This document shows, piece by piece, positions 1 to 8,050 of a DNA stretch of 64,000 nt. The DNA lies in NCBI GenBank assembly GCA_902802305.1, contig CADCLG010000001.1:62001-126000 (forward strand), given 5' to 3'. The position numbers and the translations under genes are program-made. The notes under the pieces were generated by a model. That model ran no database searches. It saw only the letters and a list, made by a program, of their open reading frames with translations, and was not told the origin of the DNA. The DNA comes from an uncultured Spirochaetaceae bacterium. GTDB taxonomy: Bacteria; Spirochaetota; Spirochaetia; Treponematales; Treponemataceae. Each line of letters opens with the position of its first letter. The first letter of the stretch is position 1.

Positions 1-483
1 TTAACGCTTGTATCTACATTATCTCAGGGCGGTAATTCAAAGCCTTGGGTCGGAGCAGTTTCAAGATTCTTAACTCCGAATGGTGTATGGTATAATATTT
101 TGTTGGTTCTTCTTATTATCTTCTTTGCATACTTCTACACTCAGGTAACCCTGAACCCTACTGAAATCGCAAAGAATATCCGGGAAAACGGTGGCTCCAT
201 TCCTGGCGTACGTACGGATAAGACAGAAGAATATCTGACAAAGATATTGAATAGACTTATATTACCTGGTTCATTGTTTCTGGCATTTATTGCTGTTATC
301 CCAACAATTATTCAACAGTTGTTTGGATTTCCACAGTCAATTTGTCAGTTGATGGGTGGTACTTCTTTAATCATTATGGTTGGAGTAGACCTCGATACAA
401 TGAGTCAAGTTGAAGCTCTTTTGAAGATGCATCATCATGATGGTCTTACAAAGAAGGGCAAAATCAGGTCACGAAGTTTATAA
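1..483 (+). CDS. secY: Protein translocase subunit SecY, C-terminal part
   Basis: This is the 3' end of secY; the reading frame is open from base 1 and the start lies before the window. SecY is the channel subunit of the SecYEG translocon in the inner membrane. The visible 160 residues hold the end of the family: a membrane segment around the LLVLLIIFFAYFYTQV stretch, the conserved cytoplasmic loop with NPTEIAKNIRENGG and the GxRTDKTEEYL motif, then two last membrane segments and a short basic tail. It heads the ribosomal-protein run that follows, as in the spc/alpha operons of most bacteria. Identification is firm from these motifs. Confidence 0.97.
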   Translation, partial: LTLVSTLSQGGNSKPWVGAVSRFLTPNGVWYNILLVLLIIFFAYFYTQVTLNPTEIAKNIRENGGSIPGVRTDKTEEYLTKILNRLILPGSLFLAFIAVIPTIIQQLFGFPQSICQLMGGTSLIIMVGVDLDTMSQVEALLKMHHHDGLTKKGKIRSRSL

Positions 484-543
484 AAAATAAAATAATTTCG
501 TGAATTAGCAGTAGAAAAGAACTGGGAATATGTGATATACTAC

Positions 544-591
544 TTTTCACTGAATTGCTCTCATTGCGAGGTGCTTAAGATTCAGTGAAAA
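544..591 (+). promoter_or_regulatory. Long inverted repeat between secY and rpmJ
   Basis: A perfect 12-bp inverted repeat (544-555 pairing with 580-591, arms TTTTCACTGAAT and ATTCAGTGAAAA) encloses 24 bases. It sits in the 130-bp secY-rpmJ spacer. No run of T follows, so it is not a classical terminator; it may be an RNA processing site or a leader structure that separates secY from the ribosomal genes. Function is inferred only from position. Confidence 0.5.
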
Positions 592-613
592 ATATTCTCA
601 TGGGGGCTTTTAT

Positions 614-727
614 ATGAAAGTACGAACCAGTGTAAAACCTATCTGTGATAAATGTAAGGTTATTAAAAGAAATGGTATCATCCGTATCATTTGTACTAAC
701 CCAAAACATAAGCAGAGACAGGGCTAA
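614..727 (+). CDS. rpmJ: 50S ribosomal protein L36 (bL36)
   Basis: A 37-residue protein beginning [15 protein letters not shown] and ending KQRQG. It carries the zinc-ribbon pattern of L36: Cys11 and Cys14 (CDKC), Cys27 and His32. The length equals that of the typical zinc-binding L36. It lies between secY and rpsM, its usual place; the adk, map and infA genes that often stand between secY and rpmJ are absent. The start follows a GGGGGC stretch about ten bases upstream. Confidence 0.95.
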   Translation: MKVRTSVKPICDKCKVIKRNGIIRIICTNPKHKQRQG

Positions 728-744
728 GGCTTAAGGAGAAACAG

Positions 745-1113
745 ATGGCTCGAATTGCGGGTGTTGATATCCCAAATAAACATGTAGATACCGCATTAAC
801 TTACATTTATGGTATCGGCCGTTCATCGGCAAAAAAGATTTGTGAAGAAGCCAAGATTGATCCATTAAAAATGATGAATGATCTTTCTCAGGAAGAACTT
901 ACAAAGCTTCGTGAAATTATCGATTCAGAGTATAAGGTTGAAGGACGACTTCGTTCAGAAATTGGTTTGAACCTTAAACGATTGATGGATATTGGTTGCT
1001 ATCGTGGTCTTCGTCATAAGAGAGGTCTTCCTGTACGTGGTCAGAGAACTCGTACAAATGCCCGAACAAGAAAGGGTAAGAAGAAGACTGTTGCTAATAA
1101 GAAGAAGGCATAG
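745..1113 (+). CDS. rpsM: 30S ribosomal protein S13 (uS13)
   Basis: 122 residues, full length for S13, which sits in the head of the small subunit and touches the large subunit and P-site tRNA. The N-terminus [13 protein letters not shown], the helix-two-turn-helix region ([12 protein letters not shown]), the [18 protein letters not shown] motif and the basic tail [14 protein letters not shown] are all typical. It lies 17 bases after rpmJ with an AAGGAG ribosome binding site and is followed directly by rpsK. Confidence 0.98.
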   Translation: MARIAGVDIPNKHVDTALTYIYGIGRSSAKKICEEAKIDPLKMMNDLSQEELTKLREIIDSEYKVEGRLRSEIGLNLKRLMDIGCYRGLRHKRGLPVRGQRTRTNARTRKGKKKTVANKKKA

Positions 1114-1128
1114 GCGGAGGTAAATTAA

Positions 1129-1509
1129 TTGGCTACCACTAAAAAACGAAAGGAAAAAAAGAGCGTATACGAAGGTAATGTTTACATTCAGGCTACGTTC
1201 AATAACACAATCGTAACTATTACAGACCTGAAGGGTAATGCTTTGGCATGGGCTTCTTCTGGTGGATTGGGTTTCCGAGGAGCAAAAAAATCTACTCCAT
1301 TTGCAGCTCAGTCTGTTGCTGAAACAGCTGTTCAGAAGGCAGCAAGTTATGGTTTGCGAGAAGTACACGTATTTGTAAAGGGACCTGGAATGGGACGTGA
1401 AAATGCAATCCGTTCATTGGGTTCTATGGGATTGAAAGTTAAATCAATTTCAGATGTAACACCAATTCCACACAATGGCTGTCGACCACGTAAAACTCGA
1501 CGAATGTAA
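1129..1509 (+). CDS. rpsK: 30S ribosomal protein S11 (uS11)
   Basis: 126 residues matching S11, a platform protein of the small subunit. The conserved core is present: [18 protein letters not shown], the [16 protein letters not shown] motif and the C-terminal [17 protein letters not shown]. The start is a TTG codon at 1129 preceded by a strong GGAGG at 1116-1120; no ATG lies in a better place. rpsD, which normally follows rpsK before rpoA, is absent here, as I recall for Treponema. Confidence 0.97.
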   Translation: MATTKKRKEKKSVYEGNVYIQATFNNTIVTITDLKGNALAWASSGGLGFRGAKKSTPFAAQSVAETAVQKAASYGLREVHVFVKGPGMGRENAIRSLGSMGLKVKSISDVTPIPHNGCRPRKTRRM

Positions 1510-1517
1510 TTAGTTTT

Positions 1518-1588
1518 GACAGATTTATTTAATAAGTTTGTCTGACTGGGTGATATTTCAGATCTATTTAGATTAGGTTTGAAATATC
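1518..1588 (+). promoter_or_regulatory. Two hairpins in the rpsK-rpoA spacer
   Basis: The 179-bp spacer where rpsD would normally be contains two potential hairpins. The first (1518-1542) is imperfect, with GACA paired to TGTC plus AT pairs. The second (1552-1588) has a perfect 8-bp stem, GATATTTC with GAAATATC, enclosing a smaller TCTA/TAGA stem. No U-run follows either, so they may be a leader or processing structure for rpoA. Confidence 0.4.
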
Positions 1589-1688
1589 AATAGTGTTTCA
1601 AATTAGTATGCGCTTGTATATTTTTTTGATAAATTAAAAGAATAGCTCTAAGTCGAGTTTTATTCTAAAAGTTTTAAAAGGAGTTCAG

Positions 1689-2744
1689 ATGGCTCGCAAA
1701 AACTTGCTCAAAGGTTTCAAGAAACCTAAAGGCATTTCATTTGAACATATCAGTACAAATCCTAATTATGGAAAGTTCACTGCTTATCCTTTTGAACCAG
1801 GATTTGGTACAACAGTCGGTAACACTCTTAGAAGGGTTTTGTTGTCTTCTATTCAAGGTTATGCTATTACTTCTATTCGTATTACTTCATACGATGCTAA
1901 TGGCATTTCTAAGGTTATCTCCAGCGAATTTGAAGCTATCCCTGATGTTTCAGAAGATACTCTTGAAATCATCAATAGCCTCAAACAGATTCGTTTAAGA
2001 TTACCTGATGATGTTGAACAGGATACAATCAACTACGAATTCAAAGGACCGGGTGTTGTAAAGAGTGATGATTTTGCAAAAGAAGGTCAGCTTGAAATAA
2101 TGACAAAAGATATGCTTATCTTCACAATGATGGAAGGTGCAAATCTTGATATCGAAATTCAGGTTGATTTGGGCAGAGGTTATGTTCCTGCAGAAGTAAA
2201 TGAACACTACATTGAAATTGTTGGTACATTGCCAATGGATGCAATTTTCTCACCTGTTAAAAAGGTTAAATATGCTATCGAACCTTGCCGTGTTGGACAG
2301 CGTAATGATTATGACAAACTGATTCTTGAAATATGGACTGATGGCTCGATTGCTCCTGAAGATGCCTTGGCTGAAGCTGCAAAGATAGCAAAAGATCATT
2401 TTGCAATTTTTGTAAATTTCAACGATAAAGACATTATTAGCAGTGATGAAATTGATGAGGGTGATGAAAGTATTAAGAAACTGCTCGACACTCCTGTTGA
2501 AGAACTTGAACTTTCGGTACGCTCTTCAAATTGTTTAAAGAATGCAAATATTCGTACAATTGGTGAATTAACTAAAAAAACTGAAGATGACATTGCAAAG
2601 ACTAGAAACTTTGGAAAGAAGAGTCTTGCTGAGATTAAGGAAAAATTACTTGAATGGAATCTTACTCTCGGTATGACAGACTACAGTCATCTGAAGAATG
2701 CTGCAAATATAAATAAGCAGAAGGAAGAAACAGATGAATCATAG
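1689..2744 (+). CDS. rpoA: DNA-directed RNA polymerase subunit alpha
   Basis: 351 residues. Two alpha subunits form the scaffold on which beta and beta-prime assemble. The N-terminal dimerisation domain shows [23 protein letters not shown] (split over residues about 38-60) and the PVKKVKY region. The C-terminal domain (from about residue 265) has the [23 protein letters not shown] stretch and the helix-hairpin-helix motif [14 protein letters not shown], which contacts UP elements and activators. The start is preceded by AAAAGGAG. Its last 11 bases overlap rplQ, implying coupled translation. Confidence 0.98.
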   Translation: MARKNLLKGFKKPKGISFEHISTNPNYGKFTAYPFEPGFGTTVGNTLRRVLLSSIQGYAITSIRITSYDANGISKVISSEFEAIPDVSEDTLEIINSLKQIRLRLPDDVEQDTINYEFKGPGVVKSDDFAKEGQLEIMTKDMLIFTMMEGANLDIEIQVDLGRGYVPAEVNEHYIEIVGTLPMDAIFSPVKKVKYAIEPCRVGQRNDYDKLILEIWTDGSIAPEDALAEAAKIAKDHFAIFVNFNDKDIISSDEIDEGDESIKKLLDTPVEELELSVRSSNCLKNANIRTIGELTKKTEDDIAKTRNFGKKSLAEIKEKLLEWNLTLGMTDYSHLKNAANINKQKEETDES

Positions 2745-3273
2745 AAATGGTTTTAATCCGCTTTCACGTACAACAGCACATCGTCGTGCTATGTCACGCA
2801 ATATGGTAACTTCGCTCTTTAGATATGAACGAATTACTACAACTAAATCTAAGGCTTTGGAAGTAAGAAAATCTGCTGAAAAACTTATTACAAGAGCTAA
2901 GGAAGATACAGTACACAATCGTCGTGAAGCAGCAAAATTTATTGCGGATGAAAAAATTCTTAATAAATTATTTACTGAAATTGCTCCTCGCATGAAAGAA
3001 CGCAATGGTGGATATACTCGTGTTCTTAAATTAGGATATCGCCAGGGTGACGCTGCAGATGTTGTTATTCTCGAACTTGTTGACTACAAGCTTGATGACG
3101 GTTCTGAAAAGAAAGAAGAAAAGAAACCTGCAAAAAAGGCTTCTGAAAAGTCAGATGCAACAAAGACAAAGAAAACAACTAAAGCAAAGGAAACTGCATC
3201 AGGTGACGCAAAACCTAAAAAAGCAGCTTCTAAAAAGACTTCTGAAAAGAAGGATGAATCAAAAACTGAATAG
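2734..3273 (+). CDS. rplQ: 50S ribosomal protein L17 (bL17) with lysine-rich tail
   Basis: 179 residues. The first ~118 are normal L17: [20 protein letters not shown], the [20 protein letters not shown] helix, then [26 protein letters not shown]17 lines the peptide exit-tunnel region. About 60 further residues form a low-complexity tail of Lys, Ala, Ser and Thr (repeated KKA/KKT/SEKK units), far longer than in E. coli L17. The ATG overlaps the end of rpoA by 11 bases. Such tails occur on some ribosomal proteins; their role is not clear from sequence. Confidence 0.96.
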   Translation: MNHRNGFNPLSRTTAHRRAMSRNMVTSLFRYERITTTKSKALEVRKSAEKLITRAKEDTVHNRREAAKFIADEKILNKLFTEIAPRMKERNGGYTRVLKLGYRQGDAADVVILELVDYKLDDGSEKKEEKKPAKKASEKSDATKTKKTTKAKETASGDAKPKKAASKKTSEKKDESKTE

Positions 3274-3293
3274 GTTTGAGATAAGGAGTCGAT

Positions 3294-3512
3294 ATGTCAA
3301 AAAATCATCGTGGTGCTGGTATAAGAGAACTTCCAAATCATGGAAGAGGAAAATGTCCAATCTGTGGTAAAGAAAATATTAAAGTTCTTTACGAAAAAGA
3401 AATCGATGGACAGACTGTTAATATTTGTAAATATTGCAATGCTAAATTAAAGAATGATGCAAAGAAAGCTGCTCCTGCAGCCGCTGCAGCAAGTGAATCT
3501 GCTGCTGAGTAA
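3294..3512 (+). CDS. Small zinc-ribbon protein of unknown function
   Basis: 72 residues. After a short N-terminal stretch rich in basic and glycine residues comes a treble-clef-like zinc site: CPICG (residues about 22-26) and CKYC (about 44-47), spaced as in small zinc ribbons. The rest is a lysine-alanine tail (KKAAPAAAAASESAAE) resembling the tail of the preceding L17. It starts 20 bases after rplQ with AAGGAG as ribosome binding site and ends just before a terminator, so it is the last gene of the ribosomal operon. The location suggests a ribosome- or RNA-associated protein, but I do not recognise a named family. Confidence 0.85.
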   Translation: MSKNHRGAGIRELPNHGRGKCPICGKENIKVLYEKEIDGQTVNICKYCNAKLKNDAKKAAPAAAAASESAAE

Positions 3513-3530
3513 GTTTCAATATTTACATGT

Positions 3531-3564
3531 AAATCCGCCGACCTATTTCGGCGGATTTTTTTTT
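3531..3564 (+). terminator. Rho-independent terminator of the ribosomal operon
   Basis: An 11-bp perfect stem (AAATCCGCCGA at 3531-3541 with TCGGCGGATTT at 3548-3558), 6-base loop and nine T's. It closes the secY-to-zinc-ribbon operon. Confidence 0.93.
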
Positions 3565-3575
3565 GCTTTTTTGTA

Positions 3576-3604
3576 TTGCTTGAAAGCATAATTTAGGTTA
3601 AAAT
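3576..3604 (+). promoter_or_regulatory. Promoter of the PilZ gene, probably leaderless
   Basis: TTGCTT at 3576-3581, a 17-bp spacer, and TAAAAT at 3599-3604. The ATG of the PilZ gene is only 7 bases further on and no purine-rich ribosome binding site lies between, so transcription would start at or next to the start codon. Confidence 0.6.
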
Positions 3605-3611
3605 TATTTTT

Positions 3612-4445
3612 ATGGGAATTTCCATAAATCATCAAACATCCCGATATTACGATTATTATCGTGATCAGGAAATTGTTTTTACAAAGGCCAACATTCAGAT
3701 TTTGCGATTAGATCCCCGTCAAGTTTATGTAAAATGCAATGGTGGACAGTGGCCTTGTATCATTAATTCTTCCTCTTTACAGAGCGCTACAATAATTATT
3801 GGTAACTCAAGTGGTGTTTATAAAGAGATTGAAAAAAATCCTTCCGTTGGTTTGAGTATCCGCTATTGCTTTTTAGACCAGAGTAATAATCCAATTCATT
3901 TTTTTGTTAATTGCTCTGTGGTTGAAAAAAAGAGCTATCACAATACAGCTGAACTTTCTATTGTTACTTTAAGCTTTTCACAACGTCCGCCTGATGATTT
4001 GATTGAACGCCTTGGTGAATTTATTGAGACTAATGAAAACTTTAAAAATCGCAAAGAGGATCGAATAGAAATTAATGAAAACTCAATGCGAAAACTTGGT
4101 CTTGGAAAAGAAGAAACGATTGTAGCTGTTGAAGGAATTCCACGAAGATGCATTGTCAAAGATTTATCTTTTGGTGGTGCAAAAGTCCTTCTTGCTGGAC
4201 TTCCGAAGTTTTTGATTAAACGAAAGGTTGCCCTTCAGTTGGAGTTTGTTGATAGTGGAGATATTGTTTCTATTCAAGGTATAATTGCCCGTTCGGAATT
4301 TCTTGAAGGCAGGAAGGATATTGCTGTAGTACATATACAGTATGTTCCAGAAACTGTTCCAATGGCTTATAAAACTCATATCAACAATTTCATTACGAAT
4401 TTCCAGAAGAGTATTCTTAATAACAAAAGACATCTTGAAAATTAA
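3612..4445 (+). CDS. PilZ domain protein, likely c-di-GMP receptor
   Basis: 277 residues, no membrane segment. The C-terminal half contains a PilZ domain with the two nucleotide-contacting motifs: R147-KED-R151 and D184-LSFGG. PilZ proteins bind cyclic di-GMP and in spirochaetes affect motility, virulence and biofilm. The N-terminal ~130 residues form a second beta-rich domain (possibly YcgR-like or a degenerate PilZ), which I do not recognise. The gene stands alone after the ribosomal terminator with its own promoter; a TPR gene follows 50 bases later. Binding of c-di-GMP is inferred from the intact motifs. Confidence 0.85.
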   Translation: MGISINHQTSRYYDYYRDQEIVFTKANIQILRLDPRQVYVKCNGGQWPCIINSSSLQSATIIIGNSSGVYKEIEKNPSVGLSIRYCFLDQSNNPIHFFVNCSVVEKKSYHNTAELSIVTLSFSQRPPDDLIERLGEFIETNENFKNRKEDRIEINENSMRKLGLGKEETIVAVEGIPRRCIVKDLSFGGAKVLLAGLPKFLIKRKVALQLEFVDSGDIVSIQGIIARSEFLEGRKDIAVVHIQYVPETVPMAYKTHINNFITNFQKSILNNKRHLEN

Positions 4446-4456
4446 ATAAACTTTTT

Positions 4457-4484
4457 TTTCAAATAATTATTTTCAAATAATTAT
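4457..4484 (+). repeat. Perfect 14-bp tandem repeat
   Basis: The unit TTTCAAATAATTAT occurs twice head-to-tail (4457-4470, 4471-4484) directly before the ribosome binding site of the TPR gene. Copy-number change here could alter promoter or ribosome-binding spacing, but that is speculative. Confidence 0.8.
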
Positions 4485-4495
4485 TTTAAGGAATA

Positions 4496-5665
4496 ATGGG
4501 GTATTTTTGTATGAATCCATCAAATCCGTTGGCATCGGTATATTTTATAAATTTGCCTGAGAACTTTAATTTATCTCAGGAAACTTTTCCGATTGATAAA
4601 ACAATTCCGCTTCCTGTGCAGAAAAAAGATTCTGAAGCAGCAGGTTCTTTTAATCCAGAAGAAATTACTGCTGAGCAGGTTCTTGCTGGTATTTTGACCG
4701 TTCTTGCTTATGATAAAAAAAATGAGCATTTGGATTATTATCGTTCAATTTTGAAAAAGGCACGCCCAGATATTAAAAAAGAACTTTGTGAAGCTGCCAT
4801 CTTAAAAACAAAAAATGAAGATTTTGATTTAGCTGAAGAGATTTTTTTAGCCTTGCTTGGATTTGATCCTGATGATGTTGCAATTATTTTGAATATGGCA
4901 CTTTTCCTGGATCAGAGGGCTGAAAGTTACCGACGAGACGGTCTGTTTGAGGATGCTGATGCTTATGATGCAGATGCTGAGTATTATTACAAACAGGCAA
5001 TGGAAGAAGATCCACCTTTGCCAGATGTTTTCTTTAATGCTGGATTCTTCTTTTTAAAATTGTATCGCTACAGAGAAGCTAAAGATAGTTTTGAGACTTA
5101 CCTTGCTTTGACTTGTGATGTTTCTGATGAAGAGCTTGGTGAAAACGGTATTTACAAAAAAGAACGTGCTCAGGAAATTGTTTCAAACATTACAAATCAA
5201 AATATGGATGACGTTCATTTTAAAAATGCTTATGATTTGATTTCTTCTGGCGAAGAAGAAAAAGGTCTTGAAGAAATAAGATTATTCCTTAGAAATAATC
5301 CAAAAGTTTGGAATGCCTGGTTTATGCTTGGCTGGGGACTTAGAAGACTTGAACGTTTTGAAGATGCAAAACAATCTTTTCTTGAAGCACTTAAATACGG
5401 TGGAGATGAAACTTCTGACACATATAATGAGCTTTCTTTATGTTATGTAGCAGAAAGAGATTTTGCAGAAGCTCAAAAATGTCTTGATAAAGCTTTTGCA
5501 TTAGAACCGGAAAATACAAAAATCATCTCAAATCTTGGATATTTGGCTCTTGCTCAGGGTGACAAGCAGAAAGCTCGCAATTATTTTACAGCTGTGCTTG
5601 AATACAGCCCAAATGACAAAATTGCTGCTGCTGAGCTGCTCAAGCTGGAACAGGACGCAGAATAA
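4496..5665 (+). CDS. Tetratricopeptide-repeat protein
   Basis: 389 residues, acidic, without signal peptide. Several TPR units are visible, clearest in the C-terminal third: NAWFMLGWGLRRLERFEDAKQ, DTYNELSLCYVAERDFAEAQ and KIISNLGYLALAQGDKQKA, with the usual pattern of W/L/G/Y/A/A/P positions; weaker units lie around residues 100-200. TPR arrays bind other proteins, so this is a scaffold or adaptor of unknown partner. ATG 4496 has AAGGA only 3 bases upstream; ATG 4511 (MNPSNPLASVY) is an alternative start. It lies between the PilZ gene and a convergent DUF192 gene. Confidence 0.85.
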   Translation: MGYFCMNPSNPLASVYFINLPENFNLSQETFPIDKTIPLPVQKKDSEAAGSFNPEEITAEQVLAGILTVLAYDKKNEHLDYYRSILKKARPDIKKELCEAAILKTKNEDFDLAEEIFLALLGFDPDDVAIILNMALFLDQRAESYRRDGLFEDADAYDADAEYYYKQAMEEDPPLPDVFFNAGFFFLKLYRYREAKDSFETYLALTCDVSDEELGENGIYKKERAQEIVSNITNQNMDDVHFKNAYDLISSGEEEKGLEEIRLFLRNNPKVWNAWFMLGWGLRRLERFEDAKQSFLEALKYGGDETSDTYNELSLCYVAERDFAEAQKCLDKAFALEPENTKIISNLGYLALAQGDKQKARNYFTAVLEYSPNDKIAAAELLKLEQDAE

Positions 5666-5669
5666 AAGG

Positions 5670-6116
5670 TTAAAAATCTAAAGTCAGATAATCACCTTTT
5701 TTGATATTAACTTTTTCAAACCAGCCTTGTGGAACTTCAAGAGCATATCGGGTAGATACTGTGCTGTTGATTGGCTCAAGGCTGAAGGGTTTCATATCAA
5801 AAATATCTCGGATTTTTCCATGAGAATCTATAAAGGCAATTGAAAGCGGGTGCGGCGTGTTTTTCATCCAGAAGGACAGAATCTGATCCTTTTCAAAAAT
5901 GAAAATCATTCCTGTTCCGTCCGGAATATTTTTTCGCTCCATAAAACCATGATTTCTCTGCTCGGGGGTTCGTGCGATTTCCGCGCTGAGAGCGACTTGA
6001 CTTCCGTCCGCTCTTACAATTGTCAGTTCTTTGGACGGCAGTTTCTTTTGGTTATTGCAACTGGACGAAATTAGAACACAAAAAAGAATAAAGAGAATAC
6101 AAAAATTTTTTTTCAT
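5670..6116 (-). CDS. DUF192 family lipoprotein
   Basis: 148 residues from the preferred start. The N-terminus MKKNFCILFILFCVLISSSC is a lipoprotein signal ending in a lipobox, so the mature protein should be anchored by the Cys about residue 20. The remainder is the DUF192 (UPF0127) fold: ELTIVRADG, the hallmark AxTPEQRNHGFMERKNI, GMIFIFEKDQILSFWMKNT and a C-terminal ALEVPQGWFEK. The function of DUF192 proteins is not established. A start eight codons earlier is possible but would spoil the signal peptide. The upstream motif CAGGTG serves as ribosome binding site, as in two other minus-strand genes here. It converges with the TPR gene. Confidence 0.85.
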   Translation of the reverse strand: MKKNFCILFILFCVLISSSCNNQKKLPSKELTIVRADGSQVALSAEIARTPEQRNHGFMERKNIPDGTGMIFIFEKDQILSFWMKNTPHPLSIAFIDSHGKIRDIFDMKPFSLEPINSTVSTRYALEVPQGWFEKVNIKKGDYLTLDF

Positions 6117-6200
6117 AATAGAAGGCACCTGTAATAACAATATTTAAAATTAAAATTTATCGTAAATTATTAATTATCTGACATCTCAAAAAAACTAAAA

Positions 6201-6746
6201 TTAAAATTCATCCAAAAAAGACTGCTTGGAAATTTCTTCGGCAGCTTTGTTAATAACAGAAAAATTGGAAAGCATATCTTTTGTAAAATTGTCGATATAT
6301 TTTACCGAAAGCGGTTTTTCAAGAATCACTGTGACTTCTTCATCTTTCCAGACTGCTTTTTGAGGATCCAGCGAATCAGGATTTCCGTATTTTTTTGAAA
6401 GAGTAGTGAACATTGAGTAATAATCAATCTTTGATGTGTTGATGTTAAGCGTCATTGTATAAAGAGTGTCATCATAAAACTGAAACCAGCATTGGGTAAG
6501 ATAAGAATCCTTGTATTTACGTGTAGAATCGGTTTCAATTAAAATCTGCTCGCTGCCAGGAATTAAAGAAACATCACGGTCACCAAAATAACCAAAATCA
6601 GGGTCTTTAATTAACTCCAGCTTTGTTTCGTCAAGTGACATTCCTAGTTGAATATTTCTGTAGCCATGAGGAAGCTTATTCTGTGCTGACAAAATAATCG
6701 AACATGAAAAAATGAAAAATAATAGAAAAATCTTTTTAATTTTCAT
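6201..6746 (-). CDS. Exported protein of unknown function
   Basis: 181 residues with a clear signal peptide (MKIKKIFLLFFIFSCSIILSAQ; the Cys is not in a good lipobox position). The mature part begins LPHGYRNIQLGMSLDETKLEL, a pattern seen in small periplasmic proteins whose conserved GM-S--E motif precedes a helix. It further has a WFQFYDDTLYTM beta segment and the KYGNPDS turn. I recognise no named function. It lies between the DUF192 gene and the cNMP-binding gene on the same strand and may be co-transcribed with the latter (gap 24 bases). Confidence 0.8.
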   Translation of the reverse strand: MKIKKIFLLFFIFSCSIILSAQNKLPHGYRNIQLGMSLDETKLELIKDPDFGYFGDRDVSLIPGSEQILIETDSTRKYKDSYLTQCWFQFYDDTLYTMTLNINTSKIDYYSMFTTLSKKYGNPDSLDPQKAVWKDEEVTVILEKPLSVKYIDNFTKDMLSNFSVINKAAEEISKQSFLDEF

Positions 6747-6770
6747 ATAAAGATTATCGGCAGAAATTAA

Positions 6771-7958
6771 TTAATTTTCACTTTGTTTTCTGAAAAATGA
6801 AGTCTGTTTTACTAATTCAGGTACATCTTTAATGAAGATTTTTCCGTCAACAAGTTTAATATGAGATGAAGTCTGGAAATCGTAAATTGCTTTTGCCTGC
6901 ATTTCGTTAGCAATACCGCACATATTAACCAAATCTTTAGGAGTTAAATCTGTCTGCAAACCCTTTGTTACCATTCTGTCTATGTCAATTTTCTGTTTTT
7001 CAATCTGAAGAGAAAGCATATCAAGCATTTTCTGATAAGGGTCTTTAAGATTTGCATTATCCAGCTGTCGGTACATAGACCAAAGGCGTTCAGCAAGAGT
7101 TGTAGTAAGACGGGCAATCAATTGAGGCTGTGTTGTTACCATCTGATTAAAGTTGGCAAGGTTTACAACCATAAGCTTACAATTTGTATGGGCAATTGCA
7201 CTTGCAGAGCGAGGTTTATTTTCAAGAAGGGCCATCTCCCCAAACATATCTCCTTTATGAAGAAGGGCAAGAGTAACTTCATTTCCATCTACAACTTTTG
7301 AAATTGCAACTTCACCGCTTTGAATAATGAACATATCAGCACCACTCTGAGCTTCAGAAAAAATCATTGTGTTTGCAGGATATTCGCGGGTTAAATCTTT
7401 AGTTGGTTCAAAATAAACAGCATGGGTTCTTGGTTTTAATGCTACAAAATGCTGTTTAGCATAATCAGCCATTGGACCAACGGGTCTTGTTTTCAAATAT
7501 TGATAGTAGGCATAAACTGCAATATCTTGATGCATTGTTTTTTCATAGAATTGACCGACTCTGAAAATCTGATCATAAGAATCAGAGGCTACTGTATTCA
7601 AAGTTGCTTTTGTAAGCATTTCATTCATCTGACGCATTCGGTTGGCAAATGTTCTGATGATTTTTAAAGCTACAGGTGTATTTTTTACAATAAGCTCTGG
7701 ATATTGATCTTTTTTTACAGCAATAGAAACAACATCAGTTAATGCAATTGCTGTTTCAATCTGTAAATGTCCGGACATACATGGAACAACTCCAACAAAG
7801 TCTCCTGGACCTAAGATAAAAGGCTGCATTCCAGAACCTGAGGCTTTATAGCACTGAACCTGTCCCTGCTGGATGATGTAAAAGCGATCACTGTCGGTTT
7901 TACCTTCAACAACCATGTAAGAGCCTTTTTTAAAAGTGTTAATCATTAATTGCAACAT
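6771..7958 (-). CDS. Protein with two cyclic-nucleotide-binding (CRP-like) domains
   Basis: 395 residues with the order cNMP domain (about 5-125), a helical linker (about 130-180), second cNMP domain (about 190-305), and a C-terminal helical region that may be a winged helix. Typical strands are seen: FKKGSYMVVEGK, YIIQQGQVQ, LGPGDFVGVVP in the first; PANTMIFSEAQSGADMFIIQSG and FGEMALLENKPRSASA in the second, where the phosphate-binding cassette is well kept. Members act as nucleotide-sensing regulators; the ligand is not known. A paralogue with the same layout lies at 41756-42997. It is transcribed from a near-consensus promoter at 7989-8017. The order with murB resembles T. pallidum as I recall it. 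Confidence 0.85.
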   Translation of the reverse strand: MLQLMINTFKKGSYMVVEGKTDSDRFYIIQQGQVQCYKASGSGMQPFILGPGDFVGVVPCMSGHLQIETAIALTDVVSIAVKKDQYPELIVKNTPVALKIIRTFANRMRQMNEMLTKATLNTVASDSYDQIFRVGQFYEKTMHQDIAVYAYYQYLKTRPVGPMADYAKQHFVALKPRTHAVYFEPTKDLTREYPANTMIFSEAQSGADMFIIQSGEVAISKVVDGNEVTLALLHKGDMFGEMALLENKPRSASAIAHTNCKLMVVNLANFNQMVTTQPQLIARLTTTLAERLWSMYRQLDNANLKDPYQKMLDMLSLQIEKQKIDIDRMVTKGLQTDLTPKDLVNMCGIANEMQAKAIYDFQTSSHIKLVDGKIFIKDVPELVKQTSFFRKQSEN

Positions 7959-7988
7959 TTAATACACCTACTTTAATAGTATTTTTAA

Positions 7989-8017
7989 AGTATAGATTTA
8001 CATACCCCATTTGTCAA
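7989..8017 (-). promoter_or_regulatory. Sigma-70 promoter of the cNMP-domain gene
   Basis: On the minus strand: TTGACA (8012-8017), a 17-bp spacer, and TATACT (7989-7994). The transcript would start some 20 bases before the ATG and include an AGGTG ribosome-binding motif. Confidence 0.8.
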
Positions 8018-8050
8018 CAAAGTTATTATCGGCTCAAAAAAAGGACGGGT

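Noticed and set aside
1741..1998. Overlapping open frames inside rpoA, rplQ, RHS and other genes on both strands
   Set aside because: They are out of frame with well-conserved proteins and have no ribosome sites or recognisable domains.
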